DNA of 64,000 nucleotides, from NCBI GenBank assembly GCA_003155795.1, contig PMEM01000006.1, forward strand, positions 11,040 to 75,039, in the 5' to 3' direction. The number at the start of each line of letters is the position of its first letter. Position 1 is the first letter of the stretch. The DNA comes from Gemmatimonadota bacterium. Its GTDB lineage: Bacteria > Gemmatimonadota > Gemmatimonadetes > Gemmatimonadales > Gemmatimonadaceae. Positions 8,402-16,212 of the stretch are shown piece by piece. Below the pieces are notes generated by a model, which was not told where the DNA came from, did no database searches, and worked only from the letters and a program-made list of their open reading frames with translations. A program made the translations under genes and the position numbers.

Positions 8402-9120
8402 CCGGGAATCGTGCGCCGCGAAGTCGCAATTTCTGCGTCAACAGCGTTGTGCAGTTCAACGTCGTCGATGTCGGCGAGCACGGCCAGGGCGAACGCATCA
8501 TCCGCACGGCACTGCACGGCAAGTGCGCCCTGCCCGGCAGCAGGCGGCATTAGAGCGAGATCGAATATTTCGGTGATGTGCTCCAGCAGGTCGAGACGGT
8601 GAAGCCCGGCGAGTGCAAGCAGTGCAGCGTCGTACTGGCCATCAAGCACCATCGCCACGCGAGCATCAACGGTTCCGCGAATCGGTCGAACATGAAGATC
8701 CGGCCGTAATGCAAGCACCGCCGCCGCGCGACGTTCGCTGGATGTTCCGACTACTGAGCCCGCCTTGAGTTCGCTCAACTTGAGAGGCTGCGCGCAGACC
8801 AGTGCTTCTCGCGGGTCAGCACGCAATGGTACCGCAGCGACAATCAATCCAGGCGTGTCATCGGGCGGAAGATCCTTGTAGGAGTGTACCGCCGCGTCGA
8901 TTTCACCCGCCGCGAGCGCCGTCTCGATCGAATCGGTGAAAGCATCGAGTGATAGCTGCGGGGCTGGAACCTCCAGCATTCTGTCGCCTGACGATTCGTA
9001 TTTGACGATTGCCACTTCGAGGTCGGGACGCGCAGACCCTAGCAGATCGCAAACCAGCTGTGTCTGTCGGAGGGCCAGGGTGGACTGTCGTGTCCCGATT
9101 CTGAATCGGCGTCGGCTCAT
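8398..9120 (-). CDS. hemC: Porphobilinogen deaminase-like protein lacking domain 3
   Basis: Clearly of the HemC family: FRIGTRQSTLAL at the N-terminus, VHSYKDLP with the catalytic Asp at about 83, GTSSERRAAAV and IRGTVDARV carrying the substrate-binding arginines, and PPAAGQGALAVQCR at about 192-205. It has only 240 residues against about 310 usual. It stops just before the place where the third domain and its GGC motif, the attachment point of the dipyrromethane cofactor, should be. The glycine-lysine loop normally before the catalytic Asp (GGKGLFVKE type) reads PQLSLDAFTDSIE instead. The remaining cysteines are at about 24, 109 and 204. The stop overlaps the hemD start as ATGA, and no domain-3 sequence is seen in another frame, so this is not an obvious sequencing frameshift. 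Confidence 0.87.
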   Translation of the reverse strand: MSRRRFRIGTRQSTLALRQTQLVCDLLGSARPDLEVAIVKYESSGDRMLEVPAPQLSLDAFTDSIETALAAGEIDAAVHSYKDLPPDDTPGLIVAAVPLRADPREALVCAQPLKLSELKAGSVVGTSSERRAAAVLALRPDLHVRPIRGTVDARVAMVLDGQYDAALLALAGLHRLDLLEHITEIFDLALMPPAAGQGALAVQCRADDAFALAVLADIDDVELHNAVDAEIATSRRTIPG

Positions 9121-10319
9121 ACTGCCATCGCCGTTGTCGCGTTGGTGTGTCGGGTCGCCGCCGCGGGAGTTCTGCGTGCGAGGCGAGCCTGCAACAGAAG
9201 AACTTCTTCATCGATGATGCGCTCGACTGTCGGTGCCACACGACGTCGTTCCGTGTGCGCTGCGCACACATAGGGACCGAGATCATCGATGCCAATGAGT
9301 TGCGCACCTGCAACGTGCCGTACGTCGACGTCGATATTGCGAGGCAGTGAGACGTCGATGAACGTGAGCGGTCGTGCTGCCCGCTGCTTGAGCGTCGCCG
9401 CGACAGCGTCGCGGCCAATCAAGGTATGTGTCGCGCGCGTCGCCGCAATTACCACATCTGCGTCGCGCAACAGCGACGGTAGTTGATCGAGTGGGCATGC
9501 GTCGGCGCCGTGGTGCGTGCCAAGCTCCAGCGCAGTTTCGATCGATCGGTTCGCGATCGTGATGCGGGCTGGTGCGTAAGCTGATAGCGCTCGTAGTGCG
9601 AGTTCAGCGATCTCGCCAGCGCCGATGATTACCACGTTGCGTCCGGCAAGTCCGTGAGCGGCGACTGCCGCGGCATCGACCGCAGCCGATCCGAGGCTCG
9701 CCGCCTGCAGCCTTCCCCAGACAGTAGCTCGCGCACGCTCGCCCGCACGTACCGCTCCCTTGAAGGCGAGCTTGAGCAATGGCGATGCGGCGTGAACGGC
9801 CACAGAGTGGCGCAGCGAGCTGGCGACCTGCGACACTATCTGCGCCTCACCGAGCACCACGGAATCAAGACCGGCCGCGACCCGGAACAGATGCCGCACC
9901 GCATCCAAGCCGGACAAACCGTACGAGTGGGGCGCGAGTTTTTGCGCGTCGACGCCGGAATGCGTGCACCACCACTTCAGAAGCGTCGCGGTAAAGTCCG
10001 TTTCCGGGAGCGGCAACTCGGAATACAGCTCCGTCCGATGGCACGTAGACACGATGACGAGGCGCTCGATATGCGGATCATGCCTGGCCGCCGAGAGCGA
10101 CGTGCGAAGCTGAGCCGCCGAGAATCCTGCGTGCTCGCGTATCTCGGGACTAGCCGTTCGATGGCTTATTCCGAGGCAATTGAGTCTCAAGCCAGGTTCG
10201 ACGGCTGATGTGTTGACCAAGGGCCTACTGATACAGGTGATACGAGGAGATGTGGCGAAAGTTGCCAGCGAAACTGGCTCTGCGGTATCCGGGTGACTAC
10301 GGAGTAAAGTCGCCGCCAC
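9117..10319 (-). CDS. hemA: Glutamyl-tRNA reductase
   Basis: Reduces glutamyl-tRNA to glutamate-1-semialdehyde, the first step of the C5 pathway. The open frame of 400 residues begins at a GTG. Conserved sequence starts only at about residue 47 (CLGISHRTASPEIRE), so a TTG nearer 10190-10220 may be the real start. The active-site Cys is at about 93 in STCHRTELYSE, GEAQIVSQ is near 177 and the NADPH-binding IIGAGEIAELA lies near 230. It is the first heme gene of the cluster and overlaps hemC by ATGA. Confidence 0.95.
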   Translation of the reverse strand: MAATLLRSHPDTAEPVSLATFATSPRITCISRPLVNTSAVEPGLRLNCLGISHRTASPEIREHAGFSAAQLRTSLSAARHDPHIERLVIVSTCHRTELYSELPLPETDFTATLLKWWCTHSGVDAQKLAPHSYGLSGLDAVRHLFRVAAGLDSVVLGEAQIVSQVASSLRHSVAVHAASPLLKLAFKGAVRAGERARATVWGRLQAASLGSAAVDAAAVAAHGLAGRNVVIIGAGEIAELALRALSAYAPARITIANRSIETALELGTHHGADACPLDQLPSLLRDADVVIAATRATHTLIGRDAVAATLKQRAARPLTFIDVSLPRNIDVDVRHVAGAQLIGIDDLGPYVCAAHTERRRVAPTVERIIDEEVLLLQARLARRTPAAATRHTNATTAMAV

Positions 10320-10443
10320 GCCCGGGGAGATTGAGGAGTGTGACCACGTGCCACGAGCATTGCTCGAGGCTCCCGCGAATCACGCAATATACGTCCTCCC
10401 GCGGGTTGGATCCTGCCGAGGCGCAGGGTGGGGTGCCGACGGG

Positions 10444-11205
10444 CTAGACCGCGCCCCCCGTCCGCTCGATCTTCAACTGCCGCTGAAGTTCGCGTCGGGC
10501 CTCTGCGATCACGGCTCGAGTGCGGTCCCGGAGCTCAGGCAGATCAGCGGTTGTCAGGCCGGTCGTCGCGATGGGTTCCAACACCGCACAGATAGCGTTC
10601 GCGCGCCGGAAGCTGAAGGAGCCCTTTGCCATCGCATCGCGCGTTCCGGCAATTGCGATGGGAATAATCGGCGTACCCGTCGTTATCGCGAGTTGAAACG
10701 CGCCGTCCTTGAACGGGAGGAGGTCATCTGTACGTGACCTGGTCCCTTCTGGAAAAATCATTACAGAGACGCGCTTCGACAGGCGATCCCGGCATGCTTC
10801 GAGCGCCTGCTGAGCGCTACCCCGGCTCCGGCGGTTGATTGGCACGTCACCCGCCATACGCATCATCCAGCCCATGATGGGGATCCGGAAGATTGTATCC
10901 TTTGCGAGCCATTTCATTTCCCATTTGAGGCGCGAAACGAGGAAAATGTCAGCATAGCTCTCATGATTCGCCACGACGACATACGGGCGCCGCGGATCCC
11001 TGATCGGTACCCCACTCGTGCGAAAATGCCAGTATGGATTGAGCCACGTTGCCGCGACTGCCAGATGCCGGAACGCTCGGCCCGCAGCATAGCGGCCCGG
11101 ATCGAACGGCGCCGTGCACAGCCAGACGATCGACACATACAGCAGTCCGATCAGGACGACCAGAACTGTCTCCGTCCAGACCCAGGCATTTACAAGACGT
11201 TGCAT
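10444..11205 (-). CDS. plsC: 1-acyl-sn-glycerol-3-phosphate acyltransferase family protein
   Basis: A 253-residue PlsC-type acyltransferase that probably makes phosphatidic acid on the inner membrane face. The HX4D catalytic motif is seen as NHESYAD near 98 and the substrate-binding FPEGTRSRTDD near 150. A membrane segment lies at about 10-30 and the C-terminus is basic. It sits between psuG upstream and hemA downstream on the same strand, with about 76 and 125 bases of gap, so it may or may not be cotranscribed with the heme genes. Exact acyl acceptor is not determinable. Confidence 0.88.
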   Translation of the reverse strand: MQRLVNAWVWTETVLVVLIGLLYVSIVWLCTAPFDPGRYAAGRAFRHLAVAATWLNPYWHFRTSGVPIRDPRRPYVVVANHESYADIFLVSRLKWEMKWLAKDTIFRIPIMGWMMRMAGDVPINRRSRGSAQQALEACRDRLSKRVSVMIFPEGTRSRTDDLLPFKDGAFQLAITTGTPIIPIAIAGTRDAMAKGSFSFRRANAICAVLEPIATTGLTTADLPELRDRTRAVIAEARRELQRQLKIERTGGAV

Positions 11206-11281
11206 GCGGGGAATTTGTCAGGCCGACGCCGCGGAGGAAAGTCTCCTGTGAACGCTGTGGAAGCCGGTCCCCGGGCACCAG

Positions 11282-12211
11282 TCAGTCCAGTGCCTCCAGT
11301 CGCCGCGCTATCGCCGAAGCAACGCGCGCGTTGTTCTTGACGAGCGCAATATTGGCGCGAAGGCTCCTTCCACCGGTCAACTCGACGATTCGTCCGAGAA
11401 GAAAAGGCGTCGCGTCCTTGCCAGAAATCCCACGCGTTGACATCTCACTCAGAGCTTCGCGGATGATCGGGTCTATCTCGGACGCAGGGATCTCGGATTC
11501 TGCCGGGATAGGGTTCGCGATCAACGCGCCTCCCTGCAGCCCGAGATCCCATTTCGCCCTGAGTATTCGCGCAACATCGCCCGCACTGTCTGCTCGCAGC
11601 GGAGCCTGAAAGCCGCTATTCCGGGAAAAGAACGCGGGGAACTCCGACGTTCCAAACGCGATAACCGGTACGCCAAGCGTCTCGAGCTTCTCAAGTGTCA
11701 GGCCGATGTCCAGAATGCTCTTGACGCCGGCACTGACAACCGCGACGCTGGTGTGCGCCAGCTCCGTCAGATCCGCACTGATGTCGAACGACTCTGCTCC
11801 ACCGCGGTGTACACCGCCGGTCCCGCCCGTGGCAAAGACGCGGATTCCAGCCAACGACGCAATTCGCATGGTCGTTGCGACTGTGGTCGCGCCGTGCCGC
11901 TTCATTGCGACCGTTACCGGCAGATCGCGAATACTGATCTTGTTCACCTCGCTGCTCGTGCCAAGCAACTCGAGTTCGTCAGTCGTCAGGCCGACCTTGA
12001 GCATGCCATGCAGAACGGCTATCGTCGCCGGCACCGCACCTGCCTCACGAATGAGCGATTCGACTTCGCGCGCCGTCGTCACGTTCTGTGGGTACGGCAT
12101 CCCGTGGCTGATGATCGTGCTCTCGAGAGCTACTACCGGAGCCCCACGCTCCAGAGCGTCATGCACTTCTTCCGTGTACTCGAGGTATGGAACAACGGGT
12201 GCTCTGGTCAT
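11282..12211 (-). CDS. psuG: Pseudouridine-5'-phosphate glycosidase
   Basis: Cleaves pseudouridine 5'-phosphate to uracil and ribose 5-phosphate. The product has 309 residues with the family signature ALESTIISHGMPYPQN near residues 28-43, RDLPVTVAMKRHGATTVA near 97, VFATGGTGGVHRG near 122 and NPIPAESEIP near 242. Its ATG overlaps the TGA of the PfkB kinase upstream. The two enzymes are successive steps of pseudouridine salvage, which strongly supports both calls. Confidence 0.95.
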   Translation of the reverse strand: MTRAPVVPYLEYTEEVHDALERGAPVVALESTIISHGMPYPQNVTTAREVESLIREAGAVPATIAVLHGMLKVGLTTDELELLGTSSEVNKISIRDLPVTVAMKRHGATTVATTMRIASLAGIRVFATGGTGGVHRGGAESFDISADLTELAHTSVAVVSAGVKSILDIGLTLEKLETLGVPVIAFGTSEFPAFFSRNSGFQAPLRADSAGDVARILRAKWDLGLQGGALIANPIPAESEIPASEIDPIIREALSEMSTRGISGKDATPFLLGRIVELTGGRSLRANIALVKNNARVASAIARRLEALD

Positions 12212-13218
12212 GATGAAAAGCTACCAAAGCTGGGCGTTCCGGTCGCGTCAGCCCTGGCCAGGAGCGCTGCCAGACTCATCGACGGATTGACAGTTTCGGC
12301 CGACTCGATCGTGATCGCCGCAGCGGCCCGCCCGAGTCGCGCCGCGGCGAACTCGTCCAGCCCGCGCAACAGGCCGGTAACGTATCCGGCGAGCATCGCA
12401 TCGCCCGCGCCCGTCGCGTTGTTCAGAGTTGCAGGCGCCGCCGCAATCATTTCAACTCGCTGAGTGCCGTCTTTCAGTACGCTGAGGAAGCTTCCGCTCG
12501 ACCCGAGACTGATCCAGACATTCCGCACGTTGGATGCGTGCATTTGTGCGCACGCGGCGCAAAGGTCAGCGCGACTGGAACCCGTTGTTCCCGTGAGCCG
12601 AAACATCTCGTCCAGGTTTGGCGTGATCGTGTGGAGTGGCAGGCCAGCCGCAAGTATAGCCGATATCAAATCCGCCTTGGGTACGCTGACCGGGTCGATT
12701 ATTACGGGCACATCATTGTCTGCGGCGAGCTCCACGGCGCGAATGAGACCGCTCGCGGGAACGTTGCAGTCAAGCACCAGACATCGAGTGTTCGCTATCA
12801 GCGATCGCCGAGCGTTCACCGCGTCCGGCGAGATCACTTTCATAGCTGCCATGTCTGATACGGCGATGACCATTTCACCGGAACTGTCGAGCACGACGGT
12901 GTACACGCCAGTCGATTCAGGAGTCACGATTATGTACCGCGTGTCGACGCCGGCCGCATCGGCCTCTCTTCGAATGCGATCACCTTCGGCGTCGTCACCG
13001 ACGGCAGTGATAAGCGCCGAGGAAACACCCATTCTCGCCAGGTTCTCGGCCACGTTCCGCCCGACGCCTCCAGATGATATCTGGACCGTCGCAGGGTTGC
13101 TGGAGCCGATCACGGCACGTGCTCGGGTCTGCCACTTCTGATCGCTATTCGCCCCGCCGATGATAACCACGGCGGGGTTGTCAACGCGCGGAACGATCGG
13201 TGTCAGGGGGAGCGTCAT
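12208..13218 (-). CDS. psuK: PfkB-family kinase, probable pseudouridine kinase
   Basis: A ribokinase-fold sugar kinase of 336 residues. The N-terminal family pattern is seen as VIIGGANSD and SSGGVGRNVAENLARMG, and the C-terminal catalytic motif as NATGAGDAMLAGY with the general-base Asp. The substrate is inferred from translational coupling with psuG directly downstream: the kinase would phosphorylate pseudouridine and PsuG would split the product. It is the first gene of the long minus-strand series that continues through the heme genes. Confidence 0.88.
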   Translation of the reverse strand: MTLPLTPIVPRVDNPAVVIIGGANSDQKWQTRARAVIGSSNPATVQISSGGVGRNVAENLARMGVSSALITAVGDDAEGDRIRREADAAGVDTRYIIVTPESTGVYTVVLDSSGEMVIAVSDMAAMKVISPDAVNARRSLIANTRCLVLDCNVPASGLIRAVELAADNDVPVIIDPVSVPKADLISAILAAGLPLHTITPNLDEMFRLTGTTGSSRADLCAACAQMHASNVRNVWISLGSSGSFLSVLKDGTQRVEMIAAAPATLNNATGAGDAMLAGYVTGLLRGLDEFAAARLGRAAAAITIESAETVNPSMSLAALLARADATGTPSFGSFSS

Positions 13219-13340
13219 TGCGCAGGAAAGAGGTTGTCCATCGGCTAATCAACGATCAACCCCGGACATACGCAAACACTCGGCCGCTGGCGCCGGGACG
13301 GAGGCGGCTGGTCCGATTGCGAGCATTTCGTAGCAGCCAG

Positions 13341-13369
13341 TTGACTTCTGCGATCGCGGCCAATACTGT
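13341..13369 (+). promoter_or_regulatory. Candidate sigma-70 promoter for the aminotransferase leader
   Basis: TTGACT at 13341-13346 and TACTGT at 13364-13369 are separated by 17 bases. Transcription would begin near 13377 and produce a leader of about 170 bases before the first possible start codon. This is pattern matching only. Confidence 0.45.
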
Positions 13370-13501
13370 AGGTCGAAGCAAGTCCCCAAACACAATCGAT
13401 GACAGCCTACCGTTTCTCAGGTTTTAATAAGCGCCGCCAATTCTCGTACCCGGGAAGCTGGTTGTCGCATGCGTGAGGCTGTTCGAATCCGTTTCCTCAA
13501 T

Positions 13502-13538
13502 GCTCGCCAGACTTTTCGTCAGGCGGGCATTTTTTTTG
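13502..13538 (+). terminator. Rho-independent terminator or attenuator in front of the aminotransferase
   Basis: An 11-base-pair stem (GCTCGCCAGAC with GTCAGGCGGGC, one A-A mismatch and one T-G pair) has a TTTTC loop and is followed by nine T residues. It faces the plus strand, and no gene lies upstream on that strand for over 13 kb. It therefore either ends a small untranslated RNA or works as an attenuator for the genes just downstream. Confidence 0.8.
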
Positions 13539-13545
13539 GCCGCCA

Positions 13546-14811
13546 ATGCCAACCTTCAACCCACCCGGAACCCGCAAAATGACTGTTGCAGATGTAGCAG
13601 GAGGAATGACTTCTTCGCTTCCAGTGCATTACCTGGACGCGATCTCGCTTGGTAAAATTGTCCAGATTCGGGAGCAGCTTCTCAAGGCGCAGGCGGGTGG
13701 TATGCGCGTCTTCCGTTTCGAGTCTGGTGATCCCAGCTTCGCCGTAGCCGATGTCGTCCTCGAGGCGGTGGACAAGGCGGCCAGAGCGGGGAAGACGCAT
13801 TACATCCCCAACAACGGGGTCCCCCAGCTTCGAAGTGCACTCGCAAGCAAGGTGGCCCGGAAGAACGGGCTCCGCGGAGTCACATCGGACGACATCTTCG
13901 TCACGAATGGCGCGATGCACGCACTGTTCGTCACATTTGGCGCGCTACTCGTCGCGGGCGACGAGGTGATTGTCCCGGATCCCATGTGGACCGAAGTCGT
14001 GGAGAATATCCGGATGGCCGGTGGAGTACCGGTTGGAGTCGAGCTCGACGCCACAGACGACTTCGAATATCGGGCGGATCGTATCGAGGCAGCGATCACA
14101 CCGCGCACTCGCGCCATCTTTCTGAACACGCCACACAATCCGACCGGCGCGGTACTTTCGCGCGATAGGTTACAGGAAATACTTGCGATTGCTCGAGCCA
14201 ACGGCCTCTGGATCATCTCGGACGAAGCGTATGAGGACGTTCTTTATGAGCCGTGGACTCACACGTCGATCGGATCCATCGCAGGCGACTATGCTGATCG
14301 CGTCATCAGCATCTATTCGTTCTCGAAGTCCCATGCGATGAGTGGCCTTCGCGTGGGCTACATTGTCACCCAGGCGAAATTGCTGCATGACCGCATCCCC
14401 AAACTGCTGCGTTGCACAATCAATGGTGTCAACAGTCTGGCGCAGTGGGGTGCGCTCGCGGCGGTGGGTGGACCAGCCGATCATCTTCTTGCGATGTGCG
14501 AGCAGTACGCTGTCAGACGCAAAATCATGCTCGACGCTCTGACAAATATCCCCGGAGTACGACCGTTCGCTCCGCGTGGTGCTTTCTACGTATGGATCGA
14601 GCTGGATGACTCCGCGTTGGAAAGGCTCGGGGTTCCAGATGCTGCTACGCTCTCCGAAAAGCTTGCAGAGGTCGGGATTGGGAGCGCGCCGGGTGATGCA
14701 TTTGGCGACAGTTGCGTGAACTCCATGCGGTTCGCCTTCAGTTGCGACACTGAGATGGTTCGCGAAGGAAGCGTGCTGCTCCGGGCGGCGCTCAATGAGG
14801 GAATCGTGTGA
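13546..14811 (+). CDS. PLP-dependent class I/II aminotransferase, aspartate-aminotransferase-like
   Basis: A fold-type I aminotransferase of about 400 residues. Visible motifs are YIPNNGVPQLR near 84, NTPHNPTGA near 185, SDEAYEDVLYEP near 222 and the Schiff-base Lys in YSFSKSHAMSGLRVGY near 262. The start is uncertain: ATGs at 13546, 13579 and 13606 are in frame, and an AGGAGG at 13599 is too close to the last to serve it. The next gene encodes an omega-amidase, the usual partner of glutamine-dependent transaminases that recycle 2-oxo acids such as the keto form of methionine. A MtnE-like or glutamine transaminase role is therefore likely but inferred. Confidence 0.88.
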   Translation: MPTFNPPGTRKMTVADVAGGMTSSLPVHYLDAISLGKIVQIREQLLKAQAGGMRVFRFESGDPSFAVADVVLEAVDKAARAGKTHYIPNNGVPQLRSALASKVARKNGLRGVTSDDIFVTNGAMHALFVTFGALLVAGDEVIVPDPMWTEVVENIRMAGGVPVGVELDATDDFEYRADRIEAAITPRTRAIFLNTPHNPTGAVLSRDRLQEILAIARANGLWIISDEAYEDVLYEPWTHTSIGSIAGDYADRVISIYSFSKSHAMSGLRVGYIVTQAKLLHDRIPKLLRCTINGVNSLAQWGALAAVGGPADHLLAMCEQYAVRRKIMLDALTNIPGVRPFAPRGAFYVWIELDDSALERLGVPDAATLSEKLAEVGIGSAPGDAFGDSCVNSMRFAFSCDTEMVREGSVLLRAALNEGIV

Positions 14812-15619
14812 GGGCGAGCCAGTGACCGAGCAATCACAACTGCGAGTGGCGCTGGGCGAGTACGACATAGGCTGGCACGATCCGGAAACCTCGCTGAATC
14901 GTGCCGCGGTGGTAGTAACTCAATCCGCAGCCGCAGGCGCGCACCTGGTCGTACTCCCCGAGATGTGTACCAGTGGCTTTACAATGAACGTCGCTGACTT
15001 CGCGGAGTCGATGACGGGCGACAGAATTACACGACTCTCGCGCATGGCACGGTCGTCGGGTGTGTGGCTCGTCGCCGGTGTGCCAACGCGCGACACGCAC
15101 TCCTCTGAACGCGTTGTGCGGAATTCCGCACTGGTATTTTCTCCATCGGGCGACCTCGCTGCGGCGTACCACAAGCAGAAACTGTTCGCCTACGCTGATG
15201 AACAGCGGTCGTACATGGGCGGTGACCAATCCGTCGTACTGGAAATAGACGGAGTTCGGGTTGCACCGTTCATTTGCTATGATCTTCGTTTCCCGGAACT
15301 GTTCCGGGCTGTGGCCGCTCAATCTGACCTTATCCTCATTATCGCGAGTTGGCCGGCAGCGCGCCGCACGCACTGGGATGTCCTGCTGCGCGCGCGAGCC
15401 ATCGAAAATCAATGTTACGTGGCCGGCGTCAACCGATCCGGGGAGGGCGGGGGAATAGCGTACGATGGCGGATCCGCCGCGTTTGACCCATGGGGTGCGC
15501 CTGTGCCAGCGAGAGACGTCCCGGGCACCGAAGGCGTTCGCACGGTTGTTGTGTCCCCTGCTGAGGTTGCCAGGGTTCGGACGGCATACCCGTTTCTTGC
15601 CGATGCAACGTGTTCTTAA
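14795..15619 (+). CDS. Carbon-nitrogen hydrolase, probable omega-amidase
   Basis: A nitrilase-superfamily hydrolase with the Glu-Lys-Cys triad: VVLPEMCTSGF, AYHKQKLFAY and PFICYDLRFPE. The FICYDLRFPE form and small size (about 265-274 residues) match the YafV/MtnU omega-amidases, which hydrolyse 2-oxoglutaramate left by glutamine transaminases. The frame overlaps the end of the aminotransferase. The conserved part begins at about residue 18, so a GTG at 14822 is as good a start as 14795. Coupling to the upstream aminotransferase supports joint action. Confidence 0.9.
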   Translation: MRESCEGEPVTEQSQLRVALGEYDIGWHDPETSLNRAAVVVTQSAAAGAHLVVLPEMCTSGFTMNVADFAESMTGDRITRLSRMARSSGVWLVAGVPTRDTHSSERVVRNSALVFSPSGDLAAAYHKQKLFAYADEQRSYMGGDQSVVLEIDGVRVAPFICYDLRFPELFRAVAAQSDLILIIASWPAARRTHWDVLLRARAIENQCYVAGVNRSGEGGGIAYDGGSAAFDPWGAPVPARDVPGTEGVRTVVVSPAEVARVRTAYPFLADATCS

Positions 15620-15697
15620 CGCTCGCTTGATGGCTCCGTCTACCAGTGTGGGAGCGTGAAAACCGCTCCAGGACCTTCAGCACAGAGGTGGGCGCAT

Positions 15698-16117
15698 ATG
15701 AGATACAGACTAATTGCCGCGGCCGCAGCGACCGTGCTATCGATAACCGCAGTGGCTGCCGGTGCACAAGGTGTGACGCAGAGCACCGCCGCTGGTAATG
15801 CGTGGTGCGCGATACATATGAACCAGTGTGCGGTTCCGCAGGACGTAAGACAGGACCGAAGAGATGTCCTGCCGGACGGCCGCGAAGTCATCCGTGACAG
15901 GCGTGACATCCGTTACGATAATCGCGAGATAGCGCGCGATGTCCATGACATCCGAGTGGATCGCGCCATCGGCAACGTTCGCGATGTGCGCGCCGACCGC
16001 CGCGACGTCGCCCGCGATCGCATCGACACAAAAGTCGATCACCGCGACATCAGGCACGATCACAGGGACGTCCGGCACGACCGTCGCGACATCCGATACG
16101 ACAGGAACGGTCGCTAG
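15698..16117 (+). CDS. Secreted Asp/Arg-repeat protein
   Basis: I choose the ATG at 15698 because AGAGGTG precedes it by a normal distance and because the product then begins with a clean signal peptide (MRYRLIAAAAATVLS, cleavage near AGAQG). The mature part of about 115 residues is almost entirely an imperfect repeat of the form R-D-I/V-R-x-D-R-R-D, in which Asp, Arg and His alternate. Two Cys lie close together just after the signal. No enzyme domain is visible. The alternating charges suggest a salt-bridged single helix or a flexible polyampholyte in the periplasm or outside. The function is unknown. Confidence 0.72.
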   Translation: MRYRLIAAAAATVLSITAVAAGAQGVTQSTAAGNAWCAIHMNQCAVPQDVRQDRRDVLPDGREVIRDRRDIRYDNREIARDVHDIRVDRAIGNVRDVRADRRDVARDRIDTKVDHRDIRHDHRDVRHDRRDIRYDRNGR

Positions 16118-16153
16118 CCGTCGACTGACTCGTCTGACTAGCACGCACAATGC

Positions 16154-16187
16154 AACGCCGCCGGCTAAAGAGCCGGCGGCGTTTTTT
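16154..16187 (+). terminator. Rho-independent terminator after the D/R-repeat gene
   Basis: A 13-base-pair perfect stem (AACGCCGCCGGCT / AGCCGGCGGCGTT) with an AAAG loop ends in a run of six T on the plus strand. It lies 37 bases after the D/R-repeat gene and 26 bases before the end of the convergent short-chain dehydrogenase gene. Confidence 0.9.
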
Positions 16188-16212
16188 CAGGTTGGTATCC
16201 CGTCGGCTGCGC

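Larger units (their letters stand above)
13219..13545. other. Divergent intergenic region with structured leader
   Basis: This 327-base stretch separates psuK (minus) from the aminotransferase (plus). It holds a plausible plus-strand promoter (13341-13369), a leader of about 125 bases with a GTAGG/CCTAC pairing and a TGAGG/CCTCA hairpin, and then a strong terminator (13502-13538) only a few bases before the coding region. I recognise no known riboswitch or tRNA in it. Confidence 0.6.

Noticed and set aside
13441-13510. A tRNA-like segment with GTTCGAATCC, followed by a terminator.
   Set aside because: The T-stem does not pair properly and no 5' acceptor sequence complementary to the 3' part exists upstream. 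Only the T-loop-like word fits.
13370-13540. A SAM-I riboswitch, 6S RNA or SRP RNA in the leader of the aminotransferase.
   Set aside because: None of the conserved core words of these RNAs could be found. Only a generic leader with a terminator is supported.
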